A DNA stretch of 64,000 nt. Source: Bacteroidota bacterium (lineage in GTDB: Bacteria > Bacteroidota > Bacteroidia > Chitinophagales > Saprospiraceae). Where the stretch lies: assembly GCA_024743405.1 (NCBI GenBank), contig JANSWP010000023.1, positions 1 through 64,000 on the forward strand, read 5' to 3'. The translations under genes were made by a program, and so were the position numbers. A model generated the notes under the pieces. It saw nothing but the letters and a program-made list of their open reading frames with translations. It was not told the origin of the DNA and did not search any database. Positions 8,050 through 17,975 of the stretch are shown piece by piece; position 1 is the first letter of the stretch, and each line of letters starts with the position of its first letter.

Positions 8050-8514
8050 TTATTTATCTCCTTTTTTTGATTCCTCATCCATAGCTTGTGTTTTGATCAA
8101 TGCTCGCAAGACTTTATAAAAGTCCATTATTTCTTCTCTTAAATTATAATCTCCAGCCCCCCAAGTTATGGTATGATCCAATTCTTCATCCGTTAGCCTC
8201 AAAAAATAGTATAGATTACCAGGATGATTGATATCAAATTTGTGTAAACGTAAACTCTCCTTTTGCTCATATATCTTTATTGCTTCCTTCTTTTTTAAGC
8301 GTTTCAATTCTTGATGCTCTTTTTCTAAGCTAGTTTTTTTAAAAAATTGACCATTTTCTAGTAAGGTATATTCCGTTATCACGCCAGAAAAACCTCCACC
8401 ATCTCCAAAAATAATTTGCTTTTCAGGGAAAGTCGTCGGAGTATATTTTGTTGTTTTACAATTAGCAAGTAACAGTGGAAAACAAAGGATCAGGAGTTGG
8501 TATATGCGTTTCAT
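8050..8514 (-). CDS. Small lipoprotein of unknown function
   Basis: This predicted lipoprotein of about 154 aa belongs to no family I recognise. The N-terminus MKRIYQLLILCFPLLLANC has a basic start, a hydrophobic core and a lipobox-like cysteine at residue 19, with an unusual Asn at -1. The mature part contains FGDGGGFSGVITEYTLLENGQ, a pattern seen in short Bacteroidota lipoproteins, then a charged helical segment and an acidic C-terminus. An upstream in-frame ATG at 8538 adds eight basic residues and cannot be excluded. The stop codon lies four bases from a repeat arm. It is likely attached to the outer membrane. Confidence 0.6.
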   Translation of the reverse strand: MKRIYQLLILCFPLLLANCKTTKYTPTTFPEKQIIFGDGGGFSGVITEYTLLENGQFFKKTSLEKEHQELKRLKKKEAIKIYEQKESLRLHKFDINHPGNLYYFLRLTDEELDHTITWGAGDYNLREEIMDFYKVLRALIKTQAMDEESKKGDK

Positions 8515-8538
8515 AGATTTGGTTTTTTTGATTTTCAA

Positions 8539-8861
8539 TTAACAATAATATTTCAAAAGTAGTAAAAAAGGCGCTTATGAGTTGCTTGTTTATTGGAAGC
8601 TGTAATTACCAAACTTTACACGAGCATAAAAATCAAGCGACTTTATTGATTTTTTCCGAACTTTATATTCCTAGAAAGTAAATGTATTGATTGGAAAAAA
8701 AGAGGCATCAAAGTTTCATATTAAAATCGATTCGTATTGTTCAGAAACTAATAAAGTCTAATTTTTTATTAAAATTTCCTCAAAAACAAGCTTGAAAAGA
8801 CTAAGCATCAAACCCTTTGCCATTCAACGGGTTTTTAGAAGTAAAATCACTAATCACAATT
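8539..8861. other. Intergenic region before the GAF gene
   Basis: This AT-rich spacer separates two divergently transcribed genes. I see no convincing gene, hairpin or TAnnTTTG element. An in-frame ATG at 8817 would extend the GAF protein by 15 residues. Confidence 0.5.
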
Positions 8862-11255
8862 ATGGTAGCTGAAGTTCCGACAACAATTGATACAATAGAT
8901 GAGGTTTTAAAACCCAATGAGACTCATGTCTTTTCACAAGATGAATTTATAAAATTGGGTTGTCATCGAATTCCTTATAAAACAAACTTGAGTTTTGTCC
9001 CAATGATTAATTGGTGGCGACAAAGATTGGATAGTAAAAGTATAGCTGAGCGAATTCTTGCCAAAGAAATTATTTCAAGAGTAGAAGAGGCACCCGAATT
9101 GATGGATATTATCAGTGATGATTCCTTATTAGAAAAACATCAAGATATTATTGATTTATTGATGTCGGGCTTGTTTCCGCTTTCTATTCGAGACAAACAA
9201 TTTGCCAAAGCCAGCCCGCCCTTTATCATGAAGGAGGTTTTCAAGACCCCAACGATGGAGAAGATGATGACTCATTTGAAAGTGAGTTATAAAATAGGTG
9301 GCTCCATGGAAATGATTAATGCCTCTATGTTAGTACAGGCTTGCTCTATCATTTTAAATAAAGTATATGGTCAAAATATCAAGATTGACCCTGGATTTAT
9401 ACTGACAATGGAATGTCCAACTAGTTTAATGAAACAACATTATAGGTCAATACTTTATTCTGATTTTTTGGAGGTAAAAACATTGAATAAGCCTAAGAAA
9501 TTAAGCCAAGAAAAGATTAATCAGTTATTAGGAAATATTCATGATTTAAATGCTTGGACGGAGGCAATTCCTCCTGAAAACTTCGAGATAAATGGTATTA
9601 TCGGAATAGAATTTATTGATGTTTCAGAACGAGAAATTTTATCTAGTTTAAAAAATGAGCTATTACAAAAGGACGCAGTGGTGAAGCCTGAAAATATCAA
9701 AACGCTTCAACAAATGCTTCGTAGTTTTTTCCAATTGTCTGAATTAAGGATGGGGATTACCGCTATTGATTATCCTAGAGAAAGGGCCATTCAACATAAA
9801 TACAAAATTCGATTTGACTTTTTGGCAGAACAACAAGAAATGTTACTTGCCCCTGAAAACACGAATTCGTTATATGAAAAGGCATGTCGATATAAGGAAA
9901 TTGTGATGATAGAAGATTTAGAAAAAATCAAATTCAAAACACCCATTGAGCGAGACTTACTTGCATCGGGCATTCGATGTATTATGATTGCTCCTTTGAT
10001 GAATTCCAATAAAGATGTCATCGGTCTTTTCGAAATTGGGTCTCCCAAACCTTATGGGATGAATGCGTTTGCCGAATTGAAATTTGAGGAACTTATCCCT
10101 TTATTTAGCCTTGCTGTTGAGCGTAGCCGAAAAGAAATTGACAATCAAATTGAGGCAATTATTCGAGAACGATTTACAACGATTCATCCAAGTGTAGAAT
10201 GGAAATTTATCGAATGTGCCTATCAAATGATGGAAAAGGAAGAAAAAACTGATAAACGAGCGACTCCAACTCCCATTCTTTTTGAAAATGTTCATCCGCT
10301 TTATGGTCAAGCAGACATCGTAAGTTCTTCGACTACCCGAAATCGAGCAATTCAATCAGATTTTATTGAAAACCTGAATAAGATCAAGAAAGTCTTAAAG
10401 ATTTCATTGACGAAAATTGACTTCCCTATTTTACATCATTATCTCTTAGAAACGGAACATCTATTGGAAGAACTGAAGGAAGAATTAAAATCGAATGATG
10501 AAAACAGAATTATGGATTTCATCAAAAATGAAGTCCATGAAGTGCTTCAAGAAATTGCCCAAAAAGATTCAGAAATCACCTTTGCTGTAACTAAATATTT
10601 TAGCGAATTAGATAATGAGTATGGAGTTGTCTACAATGAGCGAAAAAAATATGAAGACAGTGTTGCAATGATTAATGAAACGCTATCTGACTTTATTGAA
10701 AAAGAAGACTTGAGAACTCAGAAAATGATTCCTCATTATTTTGAGAAATACAAAACGGATGGAGTCGAATATGAAATTTATGCTGGACAATCTCTTTTGC
10801 GCAATCAAAAATTCAGTCCTATTCATCTGAAAAATCTTCGATTGACGCAGTTGATTACCATGTGCCATGTCACTCAAAAGATGGATACTTTGAGAACTGA
10901 AATGCCTGTTCCACTCTCTACTGCTCAATTAATTTTCGTTTATAGTAATCCAATTTCGGTACGCTTTCGCATGGATGACAAACATTTTGATGTAGATGGT
11001 GCTTACAATATTCGATACGAAATTATTAAAAAGCGCATCGACAAAGCCTATATTGACGGCACTACTGAACGCCTTACTCAAAAGGGTAAAATTGCCATCG
11101 TTTACACAACTGATAAAGATAAAAATGAGTACTTAGAATATATCAATTATCTAACCCGAGAAGGTTTGATTGATGACAATATTGAGGATTTGACATTAGG
11201 CAAATTACAAGGAGTACAAGGCTTACGCGCCCTAAGAATCACTGTAAAAGTGTAA
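8862..11255 (+). CDS. Large GAF-domain cytoplasmic protein
   Basis: This 797-aa soluble protein has no signal peptide or membrane segment. Residues about 270-430 look like a GAF sensor domain (KACRYKEIVMIEDLEKI, GIRCIMIAPLMNSNKDVIGLFEIGSP). The first 200 residues are a conserved helical region that opens with a tripartite regulator-like layout but contains no recognised enzyme motif. A charged, coiled-coil-prone stretch spans about 500-620, and the final 200 residues are mixed alpha/beta. The start at 8862 (MVAEVPTTIDTIDE) is preferred over 8817. No output domain (kinase, cyclase, HTH) is visible. It resembles uncharacterised GAF proteins of Bacteroidota. Function is unknown, and a signalling role is inferred from the GAF fold only. 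Confidence 0.7.
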   Translation: MVAEVPTTIDTIDEVLKPNETHVFSQDEFIKLGCHRIPYKTNLSFVPMINWWRQRLDSKSIAERILAKEIISRVEEAPELMDIISDDSLLEKHQDIIDLLMSGLFPLSIRDKQFAKASPPFIMKEVFKTPTMEKMMTHLKVSYKIGGSMEMINASMLVQACSIILNKVYGQNIKIDPGFILTMECPTSLMKQHYRSILYSDFLEVKTLNKPKKLSQEKINQLLGNIHDLNAWTEAIPPENFEINGIIGIEFIDVSEREILSSLKNELLQKDAVVKPENIKTLQQMLRSFFQLSELRMGITAIDYPRERAIQHKYKIRFDFLAEQQEMLLAPENTNSLYEKACRYKEIVMIEDLEKIKFKTPIERDLLASGIRCIMIAPLMNSNKDVIGLFEIGSPKPYGMNAFAELKFEELIPLFSLAVERSRKEIDNQIEAIIRERFTTIHPSVEWKFIECAYQMMEKEEKTDKRATPTPILFENVHPLYGQADIVSSSTTRNRAIQSDFIENLNKIKKVLKISLTKIDFPILHHYLLETEHLLEELKEELKSNDENRIMDFIKNEVHEVLQEIAQKDSEITFAVTKYFSELDNEYGVVYNERKKYEDSVAMINETLSDFIEKEDLRTQKMIPHYFEKYKTDGVEYEIYAGQSLLRNQKFSPIHLKNLRLTQLITMCHVTQKMDTLRTEMPVPLSTAQLIFVYSNPISVRFRMDDKHFDVDGAYNIRYEIIKKRIDKAYIDGTTERLTQKGKIAIVYTTDKDKNEYLEYINYLTREGLIDDNIEDLTLGKLQGVQGLRALRITVKV

Positions 11256-11399
11256 ATTCTATAGCTTTTTGTCTATTATTTTTGTTCCTTTCGTCCGCCT
11301 ATTATAACTATGTTCGCCCCTTTCAATGATCACCCAACCACCTGTTAATCAGTTAATTAACTCGATTATTTCTATTTAAACACCCCGAAATTGTCCTTA

Positions 11400-12780
11400 A
11401 AAGAGTAAATTCGAGGCAAGAAAATTTTCGATGCATACAAGTTGCCAAATTAAATTCGGGTCTTCTTTTTACAGAAGAAGAAATGCGAGACAAGCGTTGG
11501 GAACAGTTTGCCAATACAGATTTAGGCAAACTCTATCTAACAATACCTTTCAAAGAGATAGCGACTAATTTTCCAAACCAAAAAAATAAATGTAGTGCCC
11601 CTCCTATATTTAGTATGGAGGGAGGAATAGGATTGAGCAATGGTTTTATGGGATTCGATTAGGGGAAGGAGAACAGATAAGAGATCTTGGCATTGTTAGT
11701 CGGTGGCGAATGAAATTGGGAAAAACATTGAACGAATCAGCAATGCAAAATATACTGATCAAGGCTTGGTCAGCAGATATTGAAGACCAACATTCGAATG
11801 CCAGTAACGCGACATGTTATGAATCTTATGTGCGTTATCCAACCGATGTAAAGTTATTATGGGAATGTGTAGAGTGGTTACATGATCAAATGATGGCTCT
11901 GTGCGCTCACACGAAAACGGCTCATCCGAGGAATAAATATCGTGATAAAAAAAAGTCTATTTAGCTTACAATCGCAAAAGGAGGAAGACTTATAAAGTCA
12001 CTCGATGGCTCAAAAAACGCTTATTGCATTTAATTAATAAAATGCTTGTTCAAATAAGTCCGTTAATCGGCTTTTGGAAAACGGATCTTTCATTTGATAC
12101 CAAAACGCCAGTAAAAACTAACTTTTTTGAGCGCTTGAGGTTGGTTAAAAAGGTATATAAACAACAGCAATTACATGATGAGCGCCCATATGTTCGGATA
12201 TTACTTTATTCAAACCTTATGTGCGACCCATTGTGAAAGGGAAAGAAACCAAGCGAGTGGAGTTTGGAAAAAAGGTGCACAAGATAATAGTAGGTGGAAT
12301 TGGATTTATTGAATTTTGGGATTATAAAGCTTTTCATTAGGGGGGTTCGAACCATCAAGACGATATGGAAGCATCGTAAATATTTTGAACAATGCCGATT
12401 GTTTGGAGGGGATCAAATTTATCCCATTAATAAGAACAGAAAGTATTGTTCTCAAAATGGGATTTTTACTGATTTCAAAAGGAAAGGACGGGCAGGAAAA
12501 AAGGAGATATAAACATCCTTGATGAGAAGCTTAATTGCCAAAGAGCGTTCAATGGTATTGGAAGGAAGTTTTGGAAATGATAAAAACCATTATGGCTTAG
12601 AAAAGATCAAAGCCCGTACAGAATAAACGGAAAATACCTGGATTTTCTTTGGAATGATGTGTGCCAATGTAGTCAAAATTGCTAAAAAAAGGGACAATCC
12701 ACCATAGAAAAAAATCACTCTGAAAGGCAGAACTCGCTCAAATTTAGGAACGATTAAATAATAATTACCCGTTTTCTGCT
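11400..12780 (+). pseudogene. Decayed DDE transposase (IS5/IS1182-like)
   Basis: Fragments in several frames read as one transposase in order: FTEEEMRDKRWEQFANTDLG and a following segment near 11470-11620; MKLGKTLNESAMQNILIKAWSA (11710-11964), continuing through LAYNRKRRKTYKVTRWLKKRLL; LSFDTKTPVKTNFFERLRLV near 12090-12150; KGKETKRVEFGKKVHKIIV; CRLFGGDQIYPINKNRKYC (12390-12450); and the C-terminal DDE signature region LEGSFGNDKNHYGLEKIKAR followed by WIFFGMMCANVVKIAKK (12555-12690). Multiple stops and frameshifts separate them, so the gene is dead. Family assignment is tentative. The 3' end of the remnant is overlapped by a palindromic element starting at 12744. Confidence 0.75.
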
Positions 12781-12907
12781 TATTATTTTCTCCTTTAACA
12801 GCGTTGAAAATACTCGTCATAGCGTTGCTTTGACTGCGTTTTTTGCCTTGTTAAAGAAAAAAATTATTCACCATAATATCGGGAACTTATTTTTTCACCG
12901 TTCCTTA
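12744..12907 (+). repeat. Palindrome-bounded intergenic element, copy B
   Basis: Outer arms at 12744-12764 (TTAGGAACGATTAAATAATA...) and 12887-12907 are inverted repeats with about 16 of 21 matches. The interior carries CGTTGAAAATACTCG (12802-12816), a small hairpin around AGC-GTT-GCT, and CTGCGTTTTTTGCC (12834-12847), the same order as in the copies at 44.55 and 57.73 kb. It sits on the 3' end of the dead transposase. Confidence 0.6.
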
Positions 12908-13002
12908 ACAGGCTAATAGATGAATTGCCTTAGGGTGGCATTTGGGTAGATTTTCTTTTGAAGCAAAACACATGTGATTAAACTTAACTTAGCGTAAATT
13001 AA

Positions 13003-13041
13003 AAACAGGTCAAACAAAATTTTATTCCGTTTGACCTGTTT
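13003..13041 (-). terminator. Terminator of the polysaccharide locus
   Basis: AAACAGGTCAAAC (13003-13015) and GTTTGACCTGTTT (13029-13041) form a perfect 13-bp stem. On the minus strand the stem is followed by TTTTTAATTT. It lies 140 bp beyond the stop of the wzi-like gene, the last gene of the long minus-strand locus. Confidence 0.75.
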
Positions 13042-13081
13042 AATACTTAATTATAAACAAATCCTACATAAACTAATCTAT

Positions 13082-13158
13082 CTCAAGCAGATGGGGTGCC
13101 ATTCCCACAATATCTGATTCAGAAATTACTTTTTTGACGCAAGCATCGGGGAATTTTA
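13082..13158. repeat. Two-part interspersed repeat, copy 1
   Basis: CTCAAGCAGATGGGG (13082-13096) is followed after about 25 bp by GAAATTACTTTTTTGACGCA and AGCATCGGGGAATTT (13122-13155). The same two blocks in the same order occur at 33976-34058. A first-block-only copy is at 42416-42434. Confidence 0.55.
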
Positions 13159-13182
13159 ATTCTTGCTATCAATAACGATTCA

Positions 13183-14838
13183 TTATTGAAATCCATATTT
13201 TAGTCCAGCAAAAATTATAAGATTATTACCAATCTCAGATTGAGATTCATACAGTAGTCGTGTTGCTTCATCTTCGGCATTAACTTTTTTATAGCGACAA
13301 TGACTGAATACTGATAAATTTGAAACGGGTGACCATTCTAAGGAAATTTCTATTATTTTAGCCTCCCAAATAATATTTTCAAGAAAAGATTTTTCATCTA
13401 CGGGAATAGGTGCATTTAGGTCATATATATGTTGAGTTCCCTTTTGAAGCTTTTCAAATAAAACATTTACTGTCCATCGAGGGCTAAATTTCCACCAAGT
13501 AGCAAAAAAAAGAGAAGAAGTATTATCTCCCATAAAATGTCCTAAATTAAAATCATTGCTTTCGTATGTTAAGGTTGGTACCCGATGTGCATAAGTAATA
13601 GGGCTTGTTAAGTTATAATCTACATTAAAGCCAAGATTGGGAATGGGCCAATTACTTAACCCTGCACCGATTTTATAACTATAAAAATTCCTTCTATCAG
13701 GATCAAATATTCTAGTAAAGCTTAATTCATCGAGAAAAAGAGAAGAGAAGAGGTGTAAATGTTTTATTCCTCGAAAACTAATGTCAAAAAATAATTGAGA
13801 ATTTTGGTTGTCGTCTATTGTATGATCTAGGGATTTAAAAAATGAAAAAGGAATTAAATAAGCAGGATTAGGGGGCGTATCACTATAAATAATAGAGTTG
13901 CCAAAAGAAAAACCCAGTGCTCTCCAGGGAGAGATTGTAAATAAATTGGCTGCAATATATTTTGTTCGTAGGACTTTCCTATAACGTTCACTTTGATGAG
14001 GAAAATAAGAACGAGAACTATCAATAACTTCACTATTAAGCCAACCATGAAAATATTTAAATTGAAGCCATTTAAATGGCTTAAGATCAAGTGTAACCAT
14101 AGGAAAAGAAGGTGTCCGACCTGATAAAATATTTGCATTTTGGTAATTGTTGCCCCATTCGATATGATCTTTCACTAAACCAACAGAACCCCAATCCCAA
14201 GAATAAGTAATCCCAGCGCGTAATTCACTAAATTCTCCACCATCCTTTCCAATTACTGAAGATTTATAGTTACCGCCCAGTTCCCTAGTTAAATAATCTG
14301 GTCTAGCGAGTCTGTATTCTTGTTGGTAATTATCTCTAATATTGGCGTAGATAGCAAATCCTTTTCCCAGATAGGCTCCCATTTCAGCTCCACCATAAGA
14401 AGCAAAAAAAGACCTATTCCCATTGTTGAACAGCCTAATTCCATAGATTGGGCGCATTAAAATTTTTCCCCATTCACTTTTTGAAAAAACTCTTGGTGGG
14501 ATAATTTGGAAAGGACGTTTGGGTGTAAAATGTTGACTAAAATGATTGAGCGTATCAGAAAGATTGCCGTCAAAACCAAAATCATCAAGTAGAATTTCTA
14601 TTCTTTCCTTTTGTCTAGACAATATAGTTTCATTATCTAAAGCCTCTATTAATTTGGCATAAATCATTGAGCGTGAATAAGGCTTAGCTACTGTATACAA
14701 GTCAATTAATTGGTCATTAGCAAGTTCATCAAGAAATAAATAAAGTTCACTATCAGCTAAAGGCTGAAAGACAGTTTGGGACTTCAACGAAGAAGGACAA
14801 AAGCAAATGACCCAAAATAATAAAGTAAAGTGACGCAT
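13183..14838 (-). CDS. wzi: Capsule assembly Wzi-family outer-membrane protein
   Basis: This is a 551-aa outer-membrane protein of the Wzi family, which forms an 18-strand barrel that helps retain capsule on the cell surface. Residues 1-20 are a signal peptide ending at SLKSQ. The family N-terminal segment follows (ADSELYLFLDELANDQLIDL, then KPYSRSMIYAKL). The rest alternates short polar turns with aromatic-rich strands (for example FKWLQFKYFHGWLNSEVIDS), and ends in LKYGFQ. It is the last gene of the minus-strand polysaccharide locus, eight bases after the phosphoglycosyltransferase, and is followed by a strong terminator. Length is close to the Bacteroidota members of the family. Confidence 0.85.
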   Translation of the reverse strand: MRHFTLLFWVICFCPSSLKSQTVFQPLADSELYLFLDELANDQLIDLYTVAKPYSRSMIYAKLIEALDNETILSRQKERIEILLDDFGFDGNLSDTLNHFSQHFTPKRPFQIIPPRVFSKSEWGKILMRPIYGIRLFNNGNRSFFASYGGAEMGAYLGKGFAIYANIRDNYQQEYRLARPDYLTRELGGNYKSSVIGKDGGEFSELRAGITYSWDWGSVGLVKDHIEWGNNYQNANILSGRTPSFPMVTLDLKPFKWLQFKYFHGWLNSEVIDSSRSYFPHQSERYRKVLRTKYIAANLFTISPWRALGFSFGNSIIYSDTPPNPAYLIPFSFFKSLDHTIDDNQNSQLFFDISFRGIKHLHLFSSLFLDELSFTRIFDPDRRNFYSYKIGAGLSNWPIPNLGFNVDYNLTSPITYAHRVPTLTYESNDFNLGHFMGDNTSSLFFATWWKFSPRWTVNVLFEKLQKGTQHIYDLNAPIPVDEKSFLENIIWEAKIIEISLEWSPVSNLSVFSHCRYKKVNAEDEATRLLYESQSEIGNNLIIFAGLKYGFQ

Positions 14839-14846
14839 ATATTTGA

Positions 14847-16343
14847 TTATTGGCTACGAGCCCTTTTGATTATAATATTATATAATGCTTTCCAGAAATA
14901 TTTCCAATCAGTGAGTAATCCATTCTTTTCATAGTCCTCCAAATATTTCATCTCAGATGCCATTATTTCTTCCAATGTCTTTGGCATATCTACATAAAAA
15001 GGTGGAATTAAACCAGGTTTATGCTGTATTCTTTTTTGCTGAAGTTCCTTTGAATACAAATTAAAATAGTGTTTACTTAAAGGTCGAACCCCCACAATTT
15101 TCATTTCTCCCTTCAATACATTTAAAAACATCGGTAATTCATCAAGCCACAATTTTCTTATAATTTTTCCAAAACTTGTAACCCGAAAATCATTTTTAAA
15201 TTTTCCGCCTTTCTCTAAATCGTTATGCCTATAAACATAATCCTGTAAATACTCGGCAAAAGGGTACATACTTCTTAATTTATATACCTTTATTAACTTT
15301 CCATTTTTTCCATATCTTTTTAGTGAAATGAGTGGCCCGTATGTAGGGTTTTCGTCAAAGATTGGCTCTTTTATTTTTTCTGCCACAAAAAATCGTTTTC
15401 CATTGATAATTTTCTCCCCAATAACATCGAAACCGCAAGAATAAAGCCTTCCGAAAGTTTCCGCTTTTGATAGTTCTCTAAATTTTCCTGTGGTTATAAT
15501 GAAATAAATTTCCCGTAAGAAATAGACTTTTGGAAAAACATTTTGCCACACATAGTATACGTAATAAATTAATCGATTAATCCCCTCAGGATAAGACCTT
15601 AGTATCTTTTGTTTTGAATATACAGGAGTTAGTGTATAACCAATTAATTTACCTCCGATTGGAAGCTTACTATTAATCGCTTCAAATAATTTGTTAATTC
15701 GTCCTGCTCTATTTACAGCTTTAAGATTGATAATCTGTAAAAAAGCATCATTTGGTTGCTGCAAAATATTAAACCGGTTAGAGGTAGATAAAAAGAGTGT
15801 TTTCGAATAAAGTTCTCCTAAGTTTCTTTCTACAAATTTATATTCTTCATCTCCAATTTCCTTTATAACTAGCATTTGAAGAGAGTCTGTTATTCTTTTT
15901 TCTGATATATCATTATCGAAGGCTTGAGCTAAATTCAGAGCCTTCACGTTATTGGGTTCATCCATTTGGACTTCTGATAAAAGCTTACTAAAATTTAATA
16001 AACTGATTATTAACATTTCTGAAACGGTCATCAGAAAAAACGCCCCTAAAAGGATCCATTTATAAGAGTATATTTCAAAATAATAAAACAGTAAAATAAT
16101 TGTTACATGGATACCTATATTCTTTAAAATAAGTGAATTTAGCGTTTTTTCAACATTGACTTTTACTCTATTTTTCCTGAGAAGAAAAGAACCAATGAAC
16201 CACAAAGCCATATAAGTAGTAGTTGGATAATAGGGTTCAAAAAACCGATCAAACACATCAATATCCATTAACCAACTTAAAGCTCCAAAAACAAAAAATA
16301 AAAGTAATAAGTCAGCAATAAAGAAAAAGTGTCGCTTTTTCAT
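14847..16343 (-). CDS. Polyprenyl phosphoglycosyltransferase (initiating sugar transferase)
   Basis: This 498-aa membrane enzyme should start the repeat unit by moving a sugar-1-phosphate from a UDP-sugar to undecaprenyl phosphate on the inner membrane. The N-terminal 120 residues contain about four hydrophobic helices. The middle is a degenerate CoA/NAD-like domain. The C-terminal catalytic domain shows KVYKLRSMYPFAEYL, FGKIIRKLWLDELPMFLNVLKGEM and VGVRPLSKHYF, with the essential Asp-Glu pair in LDELP. The re-entrant helix that normally precedes the KLRSM motif is atypical (PIFDENPTYGPLISLKRYGK), so this is a divergent WcaJ/WbaP-like enzyme. It lies between the UDP-sugar dehydrogenase and wzi. 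Confidence 0.8.
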   Translation of the reverse strand: MKKRHFFFIADLLLLFFVFGALSWLMDIDVFDRFFEPYYPTTTYMALWFIGSFLLRKNRVKVNVEKTLNSLILKNIGIHVTIILLFYYFEIYSYKWILLGAFFLMTVSEMLIISLLNFSKLLSEVQMDEPNNVKALNLAQAFDNDISEKRITDSLQMLVIKEIGDEEYKFVERNLGELYSKTLFLSTSNRFNILQQPNDAFLQIINLKAVNRAGRINKLFEAINSKLPIGGKLIGYTLTPVYSKQKILRSYPEGINRLIYYVYYVWQNVFPKVYFLREIYFIITTGKFRELSKAETFGRLYSCGFDVIGEKIINGKRFFVAEKIKEPIFDENPTYGPLISLKRYGKNGKLIKVYKLRSMYPFAEYLQDYVYRHNDLEKGGKFKNDFRVTSFGKIIRKLWLDELPMFLNVLKGEMKIVGVRPLSKHYFNLYSKELQQKRIQHKPGLIPPFYVDMPKTLEEIMASEMKYLEDYEKNGLLTDWKYFWKALYNIIIKRARSQ

Positions 16344-16447
16344 TTCAGATATTTGTCATTTTAGAGTCCTAGAAACAAAAAGTTTATTAAAAGGGTAGGA
16401 ATTTTAGTAGTACTTGCATACTACCTAATTTTTTAAACAACTTCACT

Positions 16448-17737
16448 TCACAATCTCCAATAATCAATGGTATTATCTGAAAGATTTAAAATACCTTTCA
16501 AGTCCATTAGAATAGGATTTTTACAACTAATTGTATTGAAATAATTATCTTCTAAATTTTTATATTCTTCATGCGCAACTGCTACAACAATCGCATCATA
16601 ATTATTTGAAATATTATCAACCAAAGTTAATTTATATTCATGTGCCACCTCGTTTGGTGAGGCATATGGGTCTGAAATATGAACATTAATTGAAAATTTC
16701 ATTAACTCCCTTACTAAATCCGCTACTTTAGAATTTCTGATGTCCGATACATTTTCTTTAAATGTAATACCCATCATTAAAACCTTAGCATCTTGAGGAT
16801 TTTTCCCTTTTTGAATTAATTTCTGAACTAACTTTTTTGCAATATAGGCAGGCATTTTATCATTAATTCGACGCCCACTCAAAATTACCTGCGGGTCGTA
16901 TCCAATTTGTTTAGATTTATGACATAAATAATAGGGATCGACTCCAATACAATGACCACCTACCAAGCCCGGGAAAAATTTAAGGAAATTCCATTTTGTA
17001 CCTGCCGCTTTTAATACTTCCTGCGTATCAATCCCCATTTTATCAAAAATGATTGCTAATTCATTCATTAAGGAAATATTTACATCTCGTTGTGTGTTTT
17101 CAATTACTTTGGCAGCTTCGGCGACTTTGATAGAGCTGGCTTTGTACACGCCTGCTTTTATTACTTCTTCATAAACTTTGGCAATCTCTTCCAAAGATTG
17201 ATCATCACTTCCTGAGACAATTTTAACAATAGTCTCAACTGTTCGTTCTTTATCCCCCGGATTAATCCGTTCAGGCGAGTACCCTACTTTGAAATCTTTA
17301 TTAAACTTCAAGCCTGATAATTCCTCTAAAATAGGATTACAATCTTCCTCCGTACAACCAGGATAAACAGTCGATTCAAAAACCACATAATCACCCTTTT
17401 TTAAAGCACTTCCAACTGTTTTGGATGCACCCAAAATTGGCTTTAAATTTGGATTTTTATGTTCATCAATCGGAGTCGGGACTGCAACTACAAAGAAATG
17501 GGCATTCTTCAAATCATCTGGATTTGAGGAAAAAAGGATGTCTTTATTCTTAAAAGCATCTGCTTCTAATTCCTTTGAAGGATCAATTCCATTTTTCATT
17601 AATTCAATCCTTGGTTCGCTTATATCGAATCCAATGACACTGAATTTTTTAGCGAATACCAATGCTAAAGGCAATCCAACATAACCTAGTCCTATTACGG
17701 CAATCTTTTTTTCTTTCTTTATTAATTCTTTGTACAC
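16448..17737 (-). CDS. UDP-N-acetylhexosamine 6-dehydrogenase (TviB/WbpA type)
   Basis: This 429-aa enzyme oxidises C6 of a UDP-N-acetylhexosamine to a uronic acid using two NAD+. The Rossmann motif IAVIGLGYVGLPLALVFAKK starts at residue 13. The central conserved segment holds KVAEAAKVIENTQRDVNISL, and the catalytic cysteine is in FFPGLVGGHCIGVDPYYL. The C-terminal domain contains VLMMGITFKENVSDIRNSKV, and length is normal. It closely follows the TviB/VipA/WbpO subgroup, which acts on UDP-GlcNAc or UDP-GalNAc and not on UDP-glucose. Together with the WlbA/B/C cassette (45-47.7 kb) and the 2-epimerase upstream it fits a 2,3-diacetamido-uronic acid pathway. Confidence 0.88.
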   Translation of the reverse strand: MYKELIKKEKKIAVIGLGYVGLPLALVFAKKFSVIGFDISEPRIELMKNGIDPSKELEADAFKNKDILFSSNPDDLKNAHFFVVAVPTPIDEHKNPNLKPILGASKTVGSALKKGDYVVFESTVYPGCTEEDCNPILEELSGLKFNKDFKVGYSPERINPGDKERTVETIVKIVSGSDDQSLEEIAKVYEEVIKAGVYKASSIKVAEAAKVIENTQRDVNISLMNELAIIFDKMGIDTQEVLKAAGTKWNFLKFFPGLVGGHCIGVDPYYLCHKSKQIGYDPQVILSGRRINDKMPAYIAKKLVQKLIQKGKNPQDAKVLMMGITFKENVSDIRNSKVADLVRELMKFSINVHISDPYASPNEVAHEYKLTLVDNISNNYDAIVVAVAHEEYKNLEDNYFNTISCKNPILMDLKGILNLSDNTIDYWRL

Positions 17738-17975
17738 TTTTTAATTTTTTAAATCTTATTAATGTCCGAATAAAACAGGATTTATAGGGTCTAATTAATC
17801 AAGGTAAGAACATTGACTTTTTGCTTATCACTCTTATTCATTGTTGATATAATGAATAGGTTTCATCTAAGAAAAATATCTTATTGTGATAAATCAATTG
17901 ATGAAATGCTGACTATTTGAGCCTCAAAAAATGTTATGTTTTAATCGAAAATTAGAGTAGGGTTAAAATTCTTTT

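Noticed and set aside
12590-12820. Minus-strand open frame of 76 codons
   Set aside because: It is antisense to the recognisable C-terminal part of the decayed transposase, whose plus-strand reading fits a known family.
16407-16424. GTAGTA-CTTGCA-TACTAC hairpin as a terminator
   Set aside because: The stem is only 6 bp and no T-tract follows on either strand.
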